Positions 14,663 to 22,981 are shown, counted from the stretch's first letter. The stretch: 38,499 bases of DNA from a bacterium (GCA_029009515.1 JAQXJZ010000052.1:1-38499), one strand, 5' to 3'. Made by a program: numbers and translations. The notes: generated by a model from the letters alone, not told the origin.

Positions 14663-15916
14663 TTACAGCGTGTCGTCCTCGTCGGAATCGGTATCCAGCG
14701 GCAGGTCGCGCAGCTCGGGCAGACCGGACTCCTGCAGGTCCTCCAGAGCGGCGGGCTCGTTGTAATAGGGCTGGAAGCCGAGGGGCTCCTCGGGCAGCAC
14801 GTCTTCCATGGGCAGGTCGAACATTTCGGCGGCCTGGCTCTGGCTCTTGATGTCGATGCGCCAGCCGGTGAGCTTGGCGGCGAGACGGGCGTTCTGGCCT
14901 TCCTTGCCGATGGCGAGGCTGAGCTGGTTATCCGGCACGACCACGCGGCAGGCCTTCTCATTCTCGGCCACAAACACGCTCAGCACGTGAGCGGGGTTGA
15001 GGGCGTTGGCGATGAACTCGGCAGGATCGGAGGACCACTTGATGATGTCGATCTTCTCGTTCTTCAGCTCGGTTACCACGCGCTCCACGCGGTTGCCGCG
15101 GGGGCCCACGCAGGCGCCGACGGGATCGATGGTGACCTCGGTGGAGTGCACAGCCATCTTGGTGCGGCTGCCGGCTTCGCGGGCGATGGACTTCACCTGC
15201 ACGATACCGGCGGCAATCTCGGGCACTTCCATCTCAAACAGGCGCTTGACCAGGCCGGGATGGATGCGGCTGACGCGCACCTGGGGACCGCGCAGCATTT
15301 CGCGGCCGGTGCGGTTAACCTCCAGCACGTAGACCTTGATGTGGTCGTCCAGGTGGTATTCTTCGCCGGGCATGAAATCGCTGGGCTCCAGAATGCCCTC
15401 GGTGCGGCCCAGTTCCACATACACGCCCTTGGGCTCGATGCGCTGCACGATGGCGGTGAGGATTTCGTTTTCCTTTTCGGAATACTCGTCGTAGATCTTG
15501 CCCTGCTCGGCTTCGCGGATGCGCTGCATGATGACCTGCTTGGCGGTCTGGGCAGCGGTGCGCAGGAAGCCGCTGGGGGTCACGTCGATCTCGGCGATGT
15601 CGCCCATGCGGTAATCGGAGCGGATCTTGAGCGCCTCGTCCAGCGTGATCTGGTTGATATGATCCTCAACCTCTTCCACGATGGTCTTGCGGGCGAACAC
15701 ATGGGTAACGCCGGTGTTGCGGTCGAGGTTCACGCTCAGGTTGGTGGGCGGGTTCTCGTCGCGGGCGACGTTCTTTTTATAGGCGGCCTTCAGCGCTTCT
15801 TCGATGGCGCTGAAGAGCATTTCTTCGCTGATATCCTTTTCGCTGGCCAGAGCTTTGATGGCCAGGATGATTTCGGCCTGGCCGCTGGCAGGCTGGTTCT
15901 TCTTGGTCGTTCTCAT
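14663..15916 (-). CDS. nusA: Transcription termination/antitermination factor NusA
   Basis: 417 residues. Modulates pausing, termination and antitermination by RNA polymerase. The N-terminal polymerase-binding domain spans about 1-125 ([20 protein letters not shown]), an S1 domain about 130-200 ([21 protein letters not shown]), then two KH domains with [14 protein letters not shown] and [19 protein letters not shown]. It ends in a short acidic tail ([10 protein letters not shown]) rather than the C-terminal repeats of proteobacterial NusA. AGGGA precedes the ATG, 17 nt after rimP. Confidence 0.96.
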   Translation of the reverse strand: MRTTKKNQPASGQAEIILAIKALASEKDISEEMLFSAIEEALKAAYKKNVARDENPPTNLSVNLDRNTGVTHVFARKTIVEEVEDHINQITLDEALKIRSDYRMGDIAEIDVTPSGFLRTAAQTAKQVIMQRIREAEQGKIYDEYSEKENEILTAIVQRIEPKGVYVELGRTEGILEPSDFMPGEEYHLDDHIKVYVLEVNRTGREMLRGPQVRVSRIHPGLVKRLFEMEVPEIAAGIVQVKSIAREAGSRTKMAVHSTEVTIDPVGACVGPRGNRVERVVTELKNEKIDIIKWSSDPAEFIANALNPAHVLSVFVAENEKACRVVVPDNQLSLAIGKEGQNARLAAKLTGWRIDIKSQSQAAEMFDLPMEDVLPEEPLGFQPYYNEPAALEDLQESGLPELRDLPLDTDSDEDDTL

Positions 15917-15933
15917 CGTCGATCCCTGCTTTC

Positions 15934-16449
15934 TTATTCTTCGTCCAGTTCAACGTCGGCAAAATCCATATCGTCCAGTTCGACCACGGGCTTGATGAGC
16001 GCGACGGCCTTGCGCTCGAAGGTGATTTCTTCCTCTTCGGCGCTGGTGATGGTAACGGTCTTGTCGTTCATGTCGGTCAGCGCGCCGGTAAAGAGCTTGG
16101 AGCCGTTCAGGGGAGCAAAGAGCTTCACTTCCACCTGAGCGCCGCGGTTCTTTTCAAAATCGCGCTGATTCTTGATGGGGCGGTCCACGCCGGGGCTGGA
16201 CACCTCCATGATGTCATAATCCACGGCTTCCAGCATGGGCTGCAGGCGCTTGTGGTAGCGTTCGCAGTCGTCCAGCGTCAGTCCGCCTTCCTTGTCCACG
16301 TATACGCACAGACACTTGCCGCGGCTTTCCTTCTGAAGGGTGACCTCCACCAGCTCCAGGCCCAGCTCATCCGCTACAGCCTGTGCGCAGGTTTCCGCCA
16401 TGTGCACGGTATTTGGTCTGGCGCCGCGCGCGCCCTGGTTCTTGGCCAT
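15934..16449 (-). CDS. rimP: Ribosome maturation factor RimP
   Basis: 171 residues. Helps assemble the 30S subunit. Characteristic segments are ELVEVTLQKESRGKCLCVYVDKEGGLTLDDCERYHKRL and VSSPGVDRPI. The ATG at 16449 is chosen because GTGGGG lies upstream; a frame extension of 15 residues has no site. The C-terminus has an acidic extension (ELDDMDFADVELDEE). It is the first gene of the operon, behind a leader of about 230 nt containing a terminator-like structure. Confidence 0.93.
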   Translation of the reverse strand: MAKNQGARGARPNTVHMAETCAQAVADELGLELVEVTLQKESRGKCLCVYVDKEGGLTLDDCERYHKRLQPMLEAVDYDIMEVSSPGVDRPIKNQRDFEKNRGAQVEVKLFAPLNGSKLFTGALTDMNDKTVTITSAEEEEITFERKAVALIKPVVELDDMDFADVELDEE

Positions 16450-16496
16450 GTTTACCCCACTATTTCTTTCAAAAATACCGATGGAAAAATGCAATC

Positions 16497-16529
16497 AAAA
16501 AGAGCGGACACGACCGCCTGTCGCTCTTT
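16497..16529 (-). terminator. Intrinsic terminator within the rimP leader (attenuator)
   Basis: On the minus strand AAAGAGCGACA (16529-16519) and TGTCCGCTCTTT (16510-16499) pair with one bulged C around an 8-nt loop, followed by a T-run (16501-16497). It lies between the operon promoter and the rimP start, about 50 nt before the ATG. An upstream CGCCTGTC (16605-16598) is exactly complementary to GACAGGCG (16522-16515) in the 5' arm and loop, so the two pairings exclude each other. Confidence 0.7.
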
Positions 16530-16682
16530 ACGCCGCTGCGCTCTGCAACTGCAAAGACCAGCTCCGTTCATCACGAACGGCGCTGTGCGGCACAAAGGAC
16601 AGGCGATACCCACTCTTTACGGAAAACCCTTCTTTCTCATCGGGTCGGAATGTAACAATGAAACCGCCTGCTTAAGCAGGCA
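16499..16682 (-). promoter_or_regulatory. Structured 5' leader of the rimP-nusA-infB operon
   Basis: From the predicted start of transcription near 16682 the RNA begins with a 16-bp palindrome GCCTGCTTAAGCAGGC (16681-16666). It continues with GTAAAGAG and CGCCTGTC (16605-16598), a CCGTTC/GAACGG hairpin (16580-16564), and the terminator hairpin. The motif GTAAAGAG occurs twice, before the putative antiterminator and at the terminator stem. The arrangement resembles an attenuation leader; no known riboswitch or T-box pattern was recognised. Confidence 0.5.
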
Positions 16683-16688
16683 TGAAAC

Positions 16689-16717
16689 AGTATACCACAA
16701 CGTTTTAGGAAATACAA
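16689..16717 (-). promoter_or_regulatory. Promoter of the rimP-nusA-infB operon
   Basis: On the minus strand TATACT (16694-16689), preceded by TGG as an extended -10, lies 17 bp after a poor -35 (TTGTAT, 16717-16712). Confidence 0.65.
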
Positions 16718-16762
16718 GCGTTTAAGGGAGCCTTTCAAGCAAATCTTGTCTGCTTTGCACGC

Positions 16763-16791
16763 TTTACACCCAAGCCGGGGTATGGTATGCT
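16763..16791 (+). promoter_or_regulatory. Promoter of the radical SAM gene
   Basis: TTTACA (16763-16768) and TATGCT (16786-16791), 17 bp apart. An in-frame ATG at 16787 lies within the -10, which supports the later start at 16826. Confidence 0.65.
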
Positions 16792-16825
16792 TGCCTTAGC
16801 CAAACGGAATGGAGTGGAAGTGAAG

Positions 16826-17722
16826 ATGGTGCTTTGCAATCTGTGCCCCAGAAGGTGCAATGCCGAACGGACGGAAACGGAAGGAAAGGGATTTTGCCGC
16901 ATGGGTACGCGGGCCGTGGTGGCGCGCGCTGCGCGTCATATGTGGGAAGAGCCGTGTCTGAGCGGCACGCGCGGCAGCGGCACGGTGTTTTTCAGCGGCT
17001 GCACGCTGGGCTGCGTGTTCTGCCAGAACGAGCCCATCAGCCATCACGAGCTGGGGCAGGGCATGGACGCAAAGCAGCTGTGCCAGCTGTTTGAGCGAGT
17101 GGAAGCCCTGGGCGTTCACAACCTGAACCTCGTCACGCCCACGCATTTTGCGCCCGTCATCTTCGATGCGCTGCGCATGCGCAAAATGGGCATTCCGGTG
17201 GTGTGGAACTCCAGCGGCTACGAGAGCGTGGAGATGATTGAACAGGCGCGCGGTCTGGTGGATATCTTCCTGCCGGATTTCAAGTACGCCACGGAAAAGA
17301 CCGCCGTCCAGCTGGCCAAGGCGCCCGACTATTTTGACGTAACGCTCCGCGCCATCCGCGCCATGTGCGATGTGACCGGCGCGCCGGTGTACGACGAAGA
17401 CGGTATGATGCAGAAAGGCACGCTGGTGCGCCATCTCATCCTGCCGCTGCGCACGGCGGAGAGCATGCGCATTCTGGACGCCATCGCCAATGAGCTGCCC
17501 GCAGGCACGCCCGTGAGCCTCATGCGCCAGTATACGCCCATGAACGGCGTGGACATTCCAGGCCTCGACCGCAGACTGACCAGCCGCGAGTACATCCGCG
17601 TGCGCGATCACATGTTTGACCTTGGCCTGGATGGATTCCTGCAGCAGAAGGAATCCGCCGACAGCGCCTACACGCCCGCCTTCATGGATGAGGAAAGCAC
17701 CCGGCTTTTCCCGTCAAAATAA
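16826..17722 (+). CDS. Radical SAM protein, PflX-like (COG1313 type)
   Basis: 298 residues. The radical SAM cluster motif is C-x3-C-x2-C in FFSGCTLGCVFCQN, and an N-terminal cysteine set (CNLCPRRC...GFC) may bind another metal or cluster. The segment VARAARHMWEEPCLSGTRGSGTVFFSG is typical of the PflX group, related to pyruvate formate-lyase activating enzymes but of unproven substrate. No partner glycyl-radical enzyme is nearby. The ATG at 16826 follows GGAAG and lies about 28 nt after the predicted transcription start. Transcribed away from rimP as a single gene. Confidence 0.88.
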   Translation: MVLCNLCPRRCNAERTETEGKGFCRMGTRAVVARAARHMWEEPCLSGTRGSGTVFFSGCTLGCVFCQNEPISHHELGQGMDAKQLCQLFERVEALGVHNLNLVTPTHFAPVIFDALRMRKMGIPVVWNSSGYESVEMIEQARGLVDIFLPDFKYATEKTAVQLAKAPDYFDVTLRAIRAMCDVTGAPVYDEDGMMQKGTLVRHLILPLRTAESMRILDAIANELPAGTPVSLMRQYTPMNGVDIPGLDRRLTSREYIRVRDHMFDLGLDGFLQQKESADSAYTPAFMDEESTRLFPSK

Positions 17723-17725
17723 CTT

Positions 17726-17789
17726 TTTTCAGAAAAAATGAATTTTTTTCGAAAATAGGGGTTGACAATCTGCGCGGTTGGAGTATAAT
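17726..17789 (+). promoter_or_regulatory. Strong tRNA promoter with UP-element-like A/T tracts
   Basis: TTGACA (17762-17767) and TATAAT (17784-17789) are both perfect consensus, 16 bp apart. Runs of T and A at 17726-17755 immediately upstream look like an UP element. This is as expected for stable-RNA genes. Confidence 0.85.
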
Positions 17790-17816
17790 AACTTTCGCTG
17801 GTTGAAACAACCGCGT

Positions 17817-17892
17817 GCACCATTAGCTCAGTTGGTAGAGCACCTGACTCTTAATCAGGGTGTCCAGGGTTCGAGTCCCTGATGGTGTACCA
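17817..17892 (+). tRNA. tRNA-Lys (CTT), copy 1
   Basis: 76 nt with CCA encoded. The acceptor stem GCACCAT pairs with ATGGTGT, the D arm is GCTC...GAGC, the anticodon arm CCTGA/TCAGG has loop CTCTTAA (anticodon CTT), and the T arm CAGGG/CCCTG has loop TTCGAGT. It reads the AAG lysine codon. Confidence 0.97.
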
Positions 17893-17900
17893 CCTTTTAT

Positions 17901-17976
17901 GCACCATTAGCTCAGTTGGTAGAGCACCTGACTCTTAATCAGGGTGTCCAGGGTTCGAGTCCCTGATGGTGTACCA
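17901..17976 (+). tRNA. tRNA-Lys (CTT), copy 2
   Basis: Identical over all 76 nt to the copy at 17817, from which it is separated by 8 nt. Both share one promoter and one terminator. CCA is encoded. Confidence 0.97.
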
Positions 17977-17977
17977 C

Positions 17978-18008
17978 AAACCCGAAGCTTCGTGCTTCGG
18001 GTTTTTTT
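17978..18008 (+). terminator. Terminator of the tRNA-Lys pair
   Basis: AAACCCGAAGC and GCTTCGGGTTT pair around TTCGT and are followed by a T-run. Confidence 0.93.
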
Positions 18009-18017
18009 GTTGGACTG

Positions 18018-18045
18018 AAGAAAACCACCGGCTCAGCCGGTGGTT
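18018..18045 (-). terminator. Terminator of the AEC transporter gene
   Basis: On the minus strand AACCACCGGC and GCCGGTGGTT pair around TGA, followed by TTCTTCA, 8 nt after the stop codon. Confidence 0.75.
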
Positions 18046-18053
18046 ATGACTTG

Positions 18054-18974
18054 TCACATGCCCAGCACCGCCGTGGCCACCATGATGAACAGCGGCATCA
18101 TCACAATGGAGGCCACCGTGCTCAGCGCCACGGTCTGGCAGGCGTAGGGGTAATCCGCATCGTACATCTGCGCATAGACGGCTGCATTGGCGCCCACGGG
18201 CGCGGCGGCGGAGATGAGCACCGTCATGCACATCGTGCGGTCCAGCGGCAGCAGCCAGAAGAAAAACAGCGTCACCAGCGGGATGATCCACATGCGCACG
18301 ATGCTGATCCAGTACAGGCGGGGGATGAGAAACAGCCTGCTCAGCTTGGTCTGCGCCAGATACACGCCCAGCACCAGCATGGCGATGGGGCCGTTCAGGC
18401 CCGCGATGCCGCTCATGGCGTCCTGCACAACGGAGGGCAGCTTTGCGCCCAGACCGGTCAGGAACAGGAAAAGCCCCAGCAGCGTAGACAGCGTAAAGGG
18501 CGCCAGCAGGATGCCCTTGGGCGAGATGGTGGCCTTCCGTCCACTAATGTACGCCGATCCCCACGTCCACTGCAGCACGTTGACCCATATCAGCATGCCG
18601 CACAGGAAGAACACCACCGATTCGTCAAACGCGGCCGTCACCAGCGGAATGCCTATGAAGCCGCAGTTGGAAAAGGCGGCGGAGAAGCAATCCAGCGGGC
18701 TTTTGCGGAAGATGATGAGCGACATGCCGATGGAAAGCGCCATGGCCAGCGTGCTCAGCAGGAAGCTCTGCCAGAGCATGGCCACCTTTTCCGGCGTGCA
18801 CTCCACGCACAGCGAACGCACCAGCACCACGGGAATAATCAGCCACAAAAGCGTGTTGGCCAGCGTGCGGCTGCCTTCCAGCGTAATCTTGCCGCCCTTG
18901 AACAGCACATAGCCGCCGGCCATGTACAGCGCCATTACAAGGGTTTGCTTGAGGATAATCATAGCCATTTCCAT
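18054..18974 (-). CDS. AEC-family (auxin efflux carrier type) membrane transporter
   Basis: 306 residues with about ten membrane segments, usual for the family, which exports or imports organic acids such as malate or malonate; the substrate here is unknown. Features are FSNCGFIGIPLV in the first half and the matching ISAAAPVGANAAVYAQMY in the second, the inverted-repeat signature of the fold. The ATG at 18974 has GGAGG 9 nt upstream; an upstream extension of 35 residues covers the promoter and is rejected. It has its own divergent promoter (19043-19015) and terminator. Confidence 0.9.
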   Translation of the reverse strand: MEMAMIILKQTLVMALYMAGGYVLFKGGKITLEGSRTLANTLLWLIIPVVLVRSLCVECTPEKVAMLWQSFLLSTLAMALSIGMSLIIFRKSPLDCFSAAFSNCGFIGIPLVTAAFDESVVFFLCGMLIWVNVLQWTWGSAYISGRKATISPKGILLAPFTLSTLLGLFLFLTGLGAKLPSVVQDAMSGIAGLNGPIAMLVLGVYLAQTKLSRLFLIPRLYWISIVRMWIIPLVTLFFFWLLPLDRTMCMTVLISAAAPVGANAAVYAQMYDADYPYACQTVALSTVASIVMMPLFIMVATAVLGM

Positions 18975-19014
18975 GGTTTTCAGCCTCCGTGAAATGATTG
19001 CGAAAACGGCATTC

Positions 19015-19043
19015 AGTATACTTCCTTCGCCGAAAGAAGTCAA
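19015..19043 (-). promoter_or_regulatory. Promoter of the AEC transporter gene
   Basis: On the minus strand TTGACT (19043-19038) and TATACT (19020-19015), 17 bp apart. Confidence 0.75.
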
Positions 19044-19051
19044 CGCCTCTC

Positions 19052-19080
19052 TTGCTCTTGCGCTGCATTTACGATACAAT
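19052..19080 (+). promoter_or_regulatory. Promoter of the pepF gene
   Basis: TTGCTC (19052-19057) and TACAAT (19075-19080), 17 bp apart, about 50 nt before the ATG. It is back to back with the AEC promoter, whose -35 ends 9 bp away. Confidence 0.65.
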
Positions 19081-19132
19081 AGGCGTAAGGCTGCTTTTGC
19101 CGCTACCGCAAGAACATAAGGAGGAACAACAT

Positions 19133-20929
19133 ATGTCTGAAATCCTTCTGCGCAAGGATATTCCCGAACAGTACAAGTGGGATCCCACCCACCTGTATGC
19201 CACCCAGGAAGCCTGGGAAGCCGACTTTGAATGGGCCAAGGAACAGATGGGCAAGCTGGCCGGCTATGCCGGAAAGCTGAACCAGGGCCGCGATACCGTG
19301 CTGGAGGCCCTCAAGCTGTATGCCGATGTGGGTGAGCACTTCTCCCGCCTGTACACCTACGCGGGCATCAGCCTCAACTCTGACAACTCCGATTCCTTCT
19401 ATCAGGGCGTCATGGCCCGCGTGTCCAGCCTGTACGCCCAGCTGATGGCCTCTGCCGCCTTCCTCAGTCCGGAACTGCTCTCGCTGGATTCCGAGGTGCT
19501 CAAGAGCTACATCGCCGATCCCGACTTTGCCGACTTCGACACCATGCTCAAGGATCTGGAGCGCATGCGTCCGCACACCCTGTCCACCGAGATGGAAACC
19601 GTGCTGGCCAGCGCGCAGGAAGCCCTGCAGAGCCCCGGCAACATCTACGACATGCTCACCGACGTGGACATGAAGCTGGGCAAGGTGAAGAACGAAGAAG
19701 GCCAGTTTGTGGAGCTGACCCACGCCCGCTACGGCTCCATGATGGAAAGCATGAACCGCAATGTGCGCAAGGCCGCCTTCGAACGCATGATGAAGGCCTA
19801 CGGCGCTTACGGCTCCACCTTCGCCGCGTCCTACGCCGGCAATGTCAAGGCGGATGTGTTCAACGCCCGCACCCACGGCTATGCCTCGGCCCGTCAGGCC
19901 GCGCTGTATCCGGATGACATCCCGGAAAGCGTGTACGACAACCTGCTCTCCGCCATTCACGATGCGCTGCCCACCCTGCACGCCTACTGCCAGATGCGCC
20001 AGCAGGCCTTCGATATCCCCACCGTGCATCTCTACGACCTGTACGCGCCCATGCAGAAGGGCTTTGACGCCAAGCTGACCTTTGACGAGGCCTACGAGCT
20101 GCTGCTGGAAGGCGTTGCGCCTCTGGGTGAGGACTACGTGGACGTGGTGCGCAAGGCCAAGGACAGCCGCTGGATCGACGTGTACGAAACGCCCAACAAG
20201 ACCACCGGCGCGTATTCCAGCGGCGGCGGTTACGGCGTGCATCCCTATGTGCTGCTCAACTTCCGCCCCGAGCTGGACGGCCTTTTGACCCTTGCCCATG
20301 AGATGGGCCACGCCATGCACAGCTACTATTCCAATACCACCCAGCCCTATGCCAAGAGCGATTACACCATCTTTGTGGCGGAGGTTGCCTCCACCTGCAA
20401 CGAGGTGCTCACCATCAACGCCCTGCGCAAGAAGTATGCCGGCAACAAGGCCGCGCAGATGGCGCTCATCGGCCAGCTGCTGGAAGGCTTCCGCACCACG
20501 GTGTTCCGTCAGGCCATGTTTGCCGAGTTCGAGATGAAGGCCCACGCCATGGAAGAAGCCGGCGAGCCCCTCACCCGCGAATCCCTCAGCGCCATGTACT
20601 ACGCCCTCAACAAGCAGTACTACGGCGGCGGCTGCCGTGTGGACAAGCTGATTGAGAACGAGTGGATGCGCATCCCGCACTTCTACAATTCCTTCTACGT
20701 CTACAAGTACGCCACCGGCTTCTGCGCGGCGGTTGCGCTGGCCAGGCGCATTCTGGAAGGCGGCGAGGAAGCCGTGGCTGCCTACCGCAAGTTCCTCACC
20801 CTGGGCGGCAGCATGTCTCCCATCGAAGAACTCAAGGTGGCCGGCGTGGACATGTCCACCCCCGAACCTGTGGTCTCTGCGCTTGACATGTTCGCCGAGC
20901 TGCTGGCAGAGTTCAGCGAATTGATGTAA
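19133..20929 (+). CDS. pepF: Oligoendopeptidase F (M3B metallopeptidase)
   Basis: 598 residues, the normal length. Cytoplasmic zinc peptidase that cleaves oligopeptides of roughly 7-17 residues. The zinc motif HEMGH is near residue 388 (LLTLAHEMGHAMHSYY), with the third ligand glutamate in FVAEVASTCNEV about 25 residues later. The N-terminus, IPEQYKWDPTHLYATQEAWE, is characteristic of PepF. AAGGAGG lies 9 nt upstream of the ATG at 19133. A longer frame starting at 18998 runs through the promoter and is rejected. It is a single gene ending in a composite hairpin repeat. Confidence 0.96.
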   Translation: MSEILLRKDIPEQYKWDPTHLYATQEAWEADFEWAKEQMGKLAGYAGKLNQGRDTVLEALKLYADVGEHFSRLYTYAGISLNSDNSDSFYQGVMARVSSLYAQLMASAAFLSPELLSLDSEVLKSYIADPDFADFDTMLKDLERMRPHTLSTEMETVLASAQEALQSPGNIYDMLTDVDMKLGKVKNEEGQFVELTHARYGSMMESMNRNVRKAAFERMMKAYGAYGSTFAASYAGNVKADVFNARTHGYASARQAALYPDDIPESVYDNLLSAIHDALPTLHAYCQMRQQAFDIPTVHLYDLYAPMQKGFDAKLTFDEAYELLLEGVAPLGEDYVDVVRKAKDSRWIDVYETPNKTTGAYSSGGGYGVHPYVLLNFRPELDGLLTLAHEMGHAMHSYYSNTTQPYAKSDYTIFVAEVASTCNEVLTINALRKKYAGNKAAQMALIGQLLEGFRTTVFRQAMFAEFEMKAHAMEEAGEPLTRESLSAMYYALNKQYYGGGCRVDKLIENEWMRIPHFYNSFYVYKYATGFCAAVALARRILEGGEEAVAAYRKFLTLGGSMSPIEELKVAGVDMSTPEPVVSALDMFAELLAEFSELM

Positions 20930-20953
20930 GAAAACGGGGGATGCCTCCGGCGG

Positions 20954-21104
20954 CCAAGGGCTCTGCCCTTGGATCCCGCAAGGGGCTGAGCCCCTTGACC
21001 CGCTCTCTGCGCCTTCTTGAAAAGAAGGCGCAGAGGGTGGGATTTTTTCGTTTGGGGCTGCAAATAAGACCGCCGGGGCACATACGGGTGCCCCGGTTCG
21101 CTTG
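20954..21104 (+). repeat. Composite intergenic repeat, copy 3
   Basis: Same module order as at 4895 and 5263: CCAAGGGC/GCCCTTGG (20954-20972), ATCCCG joint, CAAGGGGC TGA GCCCCTTG (20979-20997), ACCCGCTCTCTGCG joint, terminator with 14-bp stem and GAA loop (21005-21035) and T-run, GCTGCA then TAAGACCGCC, a stem GGGGCAC/GTGCCCC with a 6-nt loop, and GGTTCGCTTG (end 21104). Compared with copy 1, the joints are nearly identical, while the inner stem sequences differ completely yet still pair. Confidence 0.75.
21005..21048 (+). terminator. Intrinsic terminator of pepF
   Basis: CTCTGCGCCTTCTT (21005-21018) pairs with AAGAAGGCGCAGAG (21022-21035), and a T-run follows at 21043-21048. It lies within the composite repeat. 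Confidence 0.88.
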
Positions 21105-21265
21105 TACTATGCTCTTTTCAGGCTCCTTGCGGCCATGAAATGGCCGCAATCTACGGGCTTCTTAAGGGGTGCTGCGCACGGCATAAGTAACGGAACATGT
21201 GCCCACCGCAGGTGCCCTTGAGCGGGTTTCCAAAGGGCAGAGCCCTTTGGCCGCCGGAGGCCCCG
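21105..21265. repeat. Hairpin-rich spacer between convergent pepF and MBL genes
   Basis: No gene is seen. Two inverted repeats are present: TTGCGGCCAT/ATGGCCGCAA around GAA (21127-21149), and CCAAAGGGC/GCCCTTTGG around AGA (21230-21250), the latter a CCAAGGG module in minus orientation just after the MBL stop. Neither is followed by a T-run on the minus strand, so termination of the MBL gene is not obvious. Confidence 0.65.
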
Positions 21266-22963
21266 TCAGTTCCTGTTAAACTTTTTCAAGAGGGTATGAA
21301 TCTGCTTGGCCATCTTCGCCTGCGTGCGCGGACTGGCTTTTTTCATGCGGTTCAGGACATGATCCATCAGCTTTTCGGCGGCGGTTACCAGCTGGCCGTA
21401 GGCGCTGGAGCGGTCGATCTCCTGCTGGGCGGAGGCCTTCTTTTCAGGCTGCTTTTTGGCGGGGGAAGGCGGGGTCTGGGCAGGCAGGGTGTCCATGGCA
21501 GCGGCTTCCCTGACGGGCTTCTTGAGACGCACGTGGTTGCCCTCGGCGATCATCTCCAGCTTGGGGGTAATCTGCCAGCTTTCGCCGTTGTAGGGCGCGT
21601 TGGCGCTCATGGCCAGCTCGTTTTGCAGGCGGTCGGCAAAGATGCCGGCCACCTCATCGTCGCCGTGGACGACAAAGACGTGCTTGGGCTTGGGATCGAA
21701 GGAGGACACCCACTTGATGAGGCCCTTGTTGTCGGCGTGGCCGCTCTTGCCGGCCAGCTGCTCGATTTTGGCGGCCACCTGAATGGTCTCGCCAAAGAGC
21801 TTTACCTTGGTTGCGCCGTCGATGAGGCTGCGGCCCAGCGTGCCCACAGCCTGATAGCCCACGAACAGCACGGTGCTTTCAGCGCGCCACAGGTTGTGCT
21901 TGAGGTGATGGCGGATGCGCCCTGCCTCGCACATGCCGCTGGCGGAGATGATGACCTTGGGTGTTTCATCCACGTTGATCTGCTTGCTTTCATCGGCCGT
22001 TTTGGCGATGCGCAGACCGTCGAACTGGATGGGGTTGATGCCGGCCCTGATCAGCGCCATGGTTTCCTCGTCGGCGCATTCGAGGGTGTTTTCGTTGAGC
22101 ACATTGGTGGCCTCGATGCCAAGCGGGCTGTCCACGTACACTGGGAAGCCGTCGTGGCCTTTCACAAGGCCCTTCTGCTTGATCTCGCGGATGAAGTAGA
22201 GCATCTCCTGCGTGCGGCCCACGGCAAAGCTGGGAATGACCACGTTGCCGCCGCGGTCGAAGGTTTCCTGCAGGATGCGGGTGAGATCGCCCACATAGTC
22301 GGGCTCCTTGTCGCCGTGTGCGCGGTCGCCATAGGTGGATTCCATCACCACGTAGTCGGCGCGCTTCATGTACTGCGGATCGCGCAGGAGGGGCTGGCGC
22401 AGGTTGCCGATATCGCCGGAGAAGACGATGACGGTCTCTTCGCCGTCCTCGTTGACGGTGACTTCGATGGAGGCGGAGCCCATCAGATGGCCCGCGTCCA
22501 CCATGCGGATGGAGACGCCGGGGCAGAGCTCCACATTCTGGTTGTAGTGGCAGGAGCGGAACAGCTCATGCGTGCGCATGGCATGATCCTGTGTGTAGAT
22601 GGGCTCCACCGGCGGCAGACCCTTGCGCTCGTTCTTGCGGGTTTTCCATTCCGCGTCGCTTTCCTGAATGTGCGCAGAGTCCAGCAGCATGATTTTGCAC
22701 AGGTCGCTGGTGGTTTCGGTGGCGTAGATCACGCCGCGGAAGCCGTTTTTGTACAGCAGGGGCAGATAGCCGCTGTGGTCGATGTGCGCGTGGGTGAGCA
22801 GCACGTAGTCGATCTGGCTTTCCATGATGGGCAGAGCGGCGTTTTCAAACAGATCCACGCCCTGTTCCATGCCGTAGTCCACCATGATGTTCTTGCCGCA
22901 GGCCTGCAAAAGAAAACGACTGCCTGCTACTTCACGCGCTGCACCCAGAAAGGTGAGCTTCAT
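21266..22963 (-). CDS. Beta-CASP metallo-beta-lactamase-fold RNA nuclease (CPSF/YSH1-like)
   Basis: 565 residues. The zinc motif THAHIDHSGYLP is near residues 57-68, followed by GHLMGSAS, FSGDIG and ESTYGDR. The beta-CASP part ends with the conserved histidine in SGHADNKGLIKW. The group includes RNA endo/exonucleases related to CPSF-73 and MTH1203. After about residue 470 there is an extension of about 95 residues, Lys- and Pro-rich, without clear domain match, possibly an RNA-binding tail. AGGAGG lies before the ATG. It is downstream of the phosphatase gene by 18 nt, so the two form an operon. Confidence 0.9.
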   Translation of the reverse strand: MKLTFLGAAREVAGSRFLLQACGKNIMVDYGMEQGVDLFENAALPIMESQIDYVLLTHAHIDHSGYLPLLYKNGFRGVIYATETTSDLCKIMLLDSAHIQESDAEWKTRKNERKGLPPVEPIYTQDHAMRTHELFRSCHYNQNVELCPGVSIRMVDAGHLMGSASIEVTVNEDGEETVIVFSGDIGNLRQPLLRDPQYMKRADYVVMESTYGDRAHGDKEPDYVGDLTRILQETFDRGGNVVIPSFAVGRTQEMLYFIREIKQKGLVKGHDGFPVYVDSPLGIEATNVLNENTLECADEETMALIRAGINPIQFDGLRIAKTADESKQINVDETPKVIISASGMCEAGRIRHHLKHNLWRAESTVLFVGYQAVGTLGRSLIDGATKVKLFGETIQVAAKIEQLAGKSGHADNKGLIKWVSSFDPKPKHVFVVHGDDEVAGIFADRLQNELAMSANAPYNGESWQITPKLEMIAEGNHVRLKKPVREAAAMDTLPAQTPPSPAKKQPEKKASAQQEIDRSSAYGQLVTAAEKLMDHVLNRMKKASPRTQAKMAKQIHTLLKKFNRN

Positions 22964-22981
22964 GCGGGGTTCCTCCTTTGT

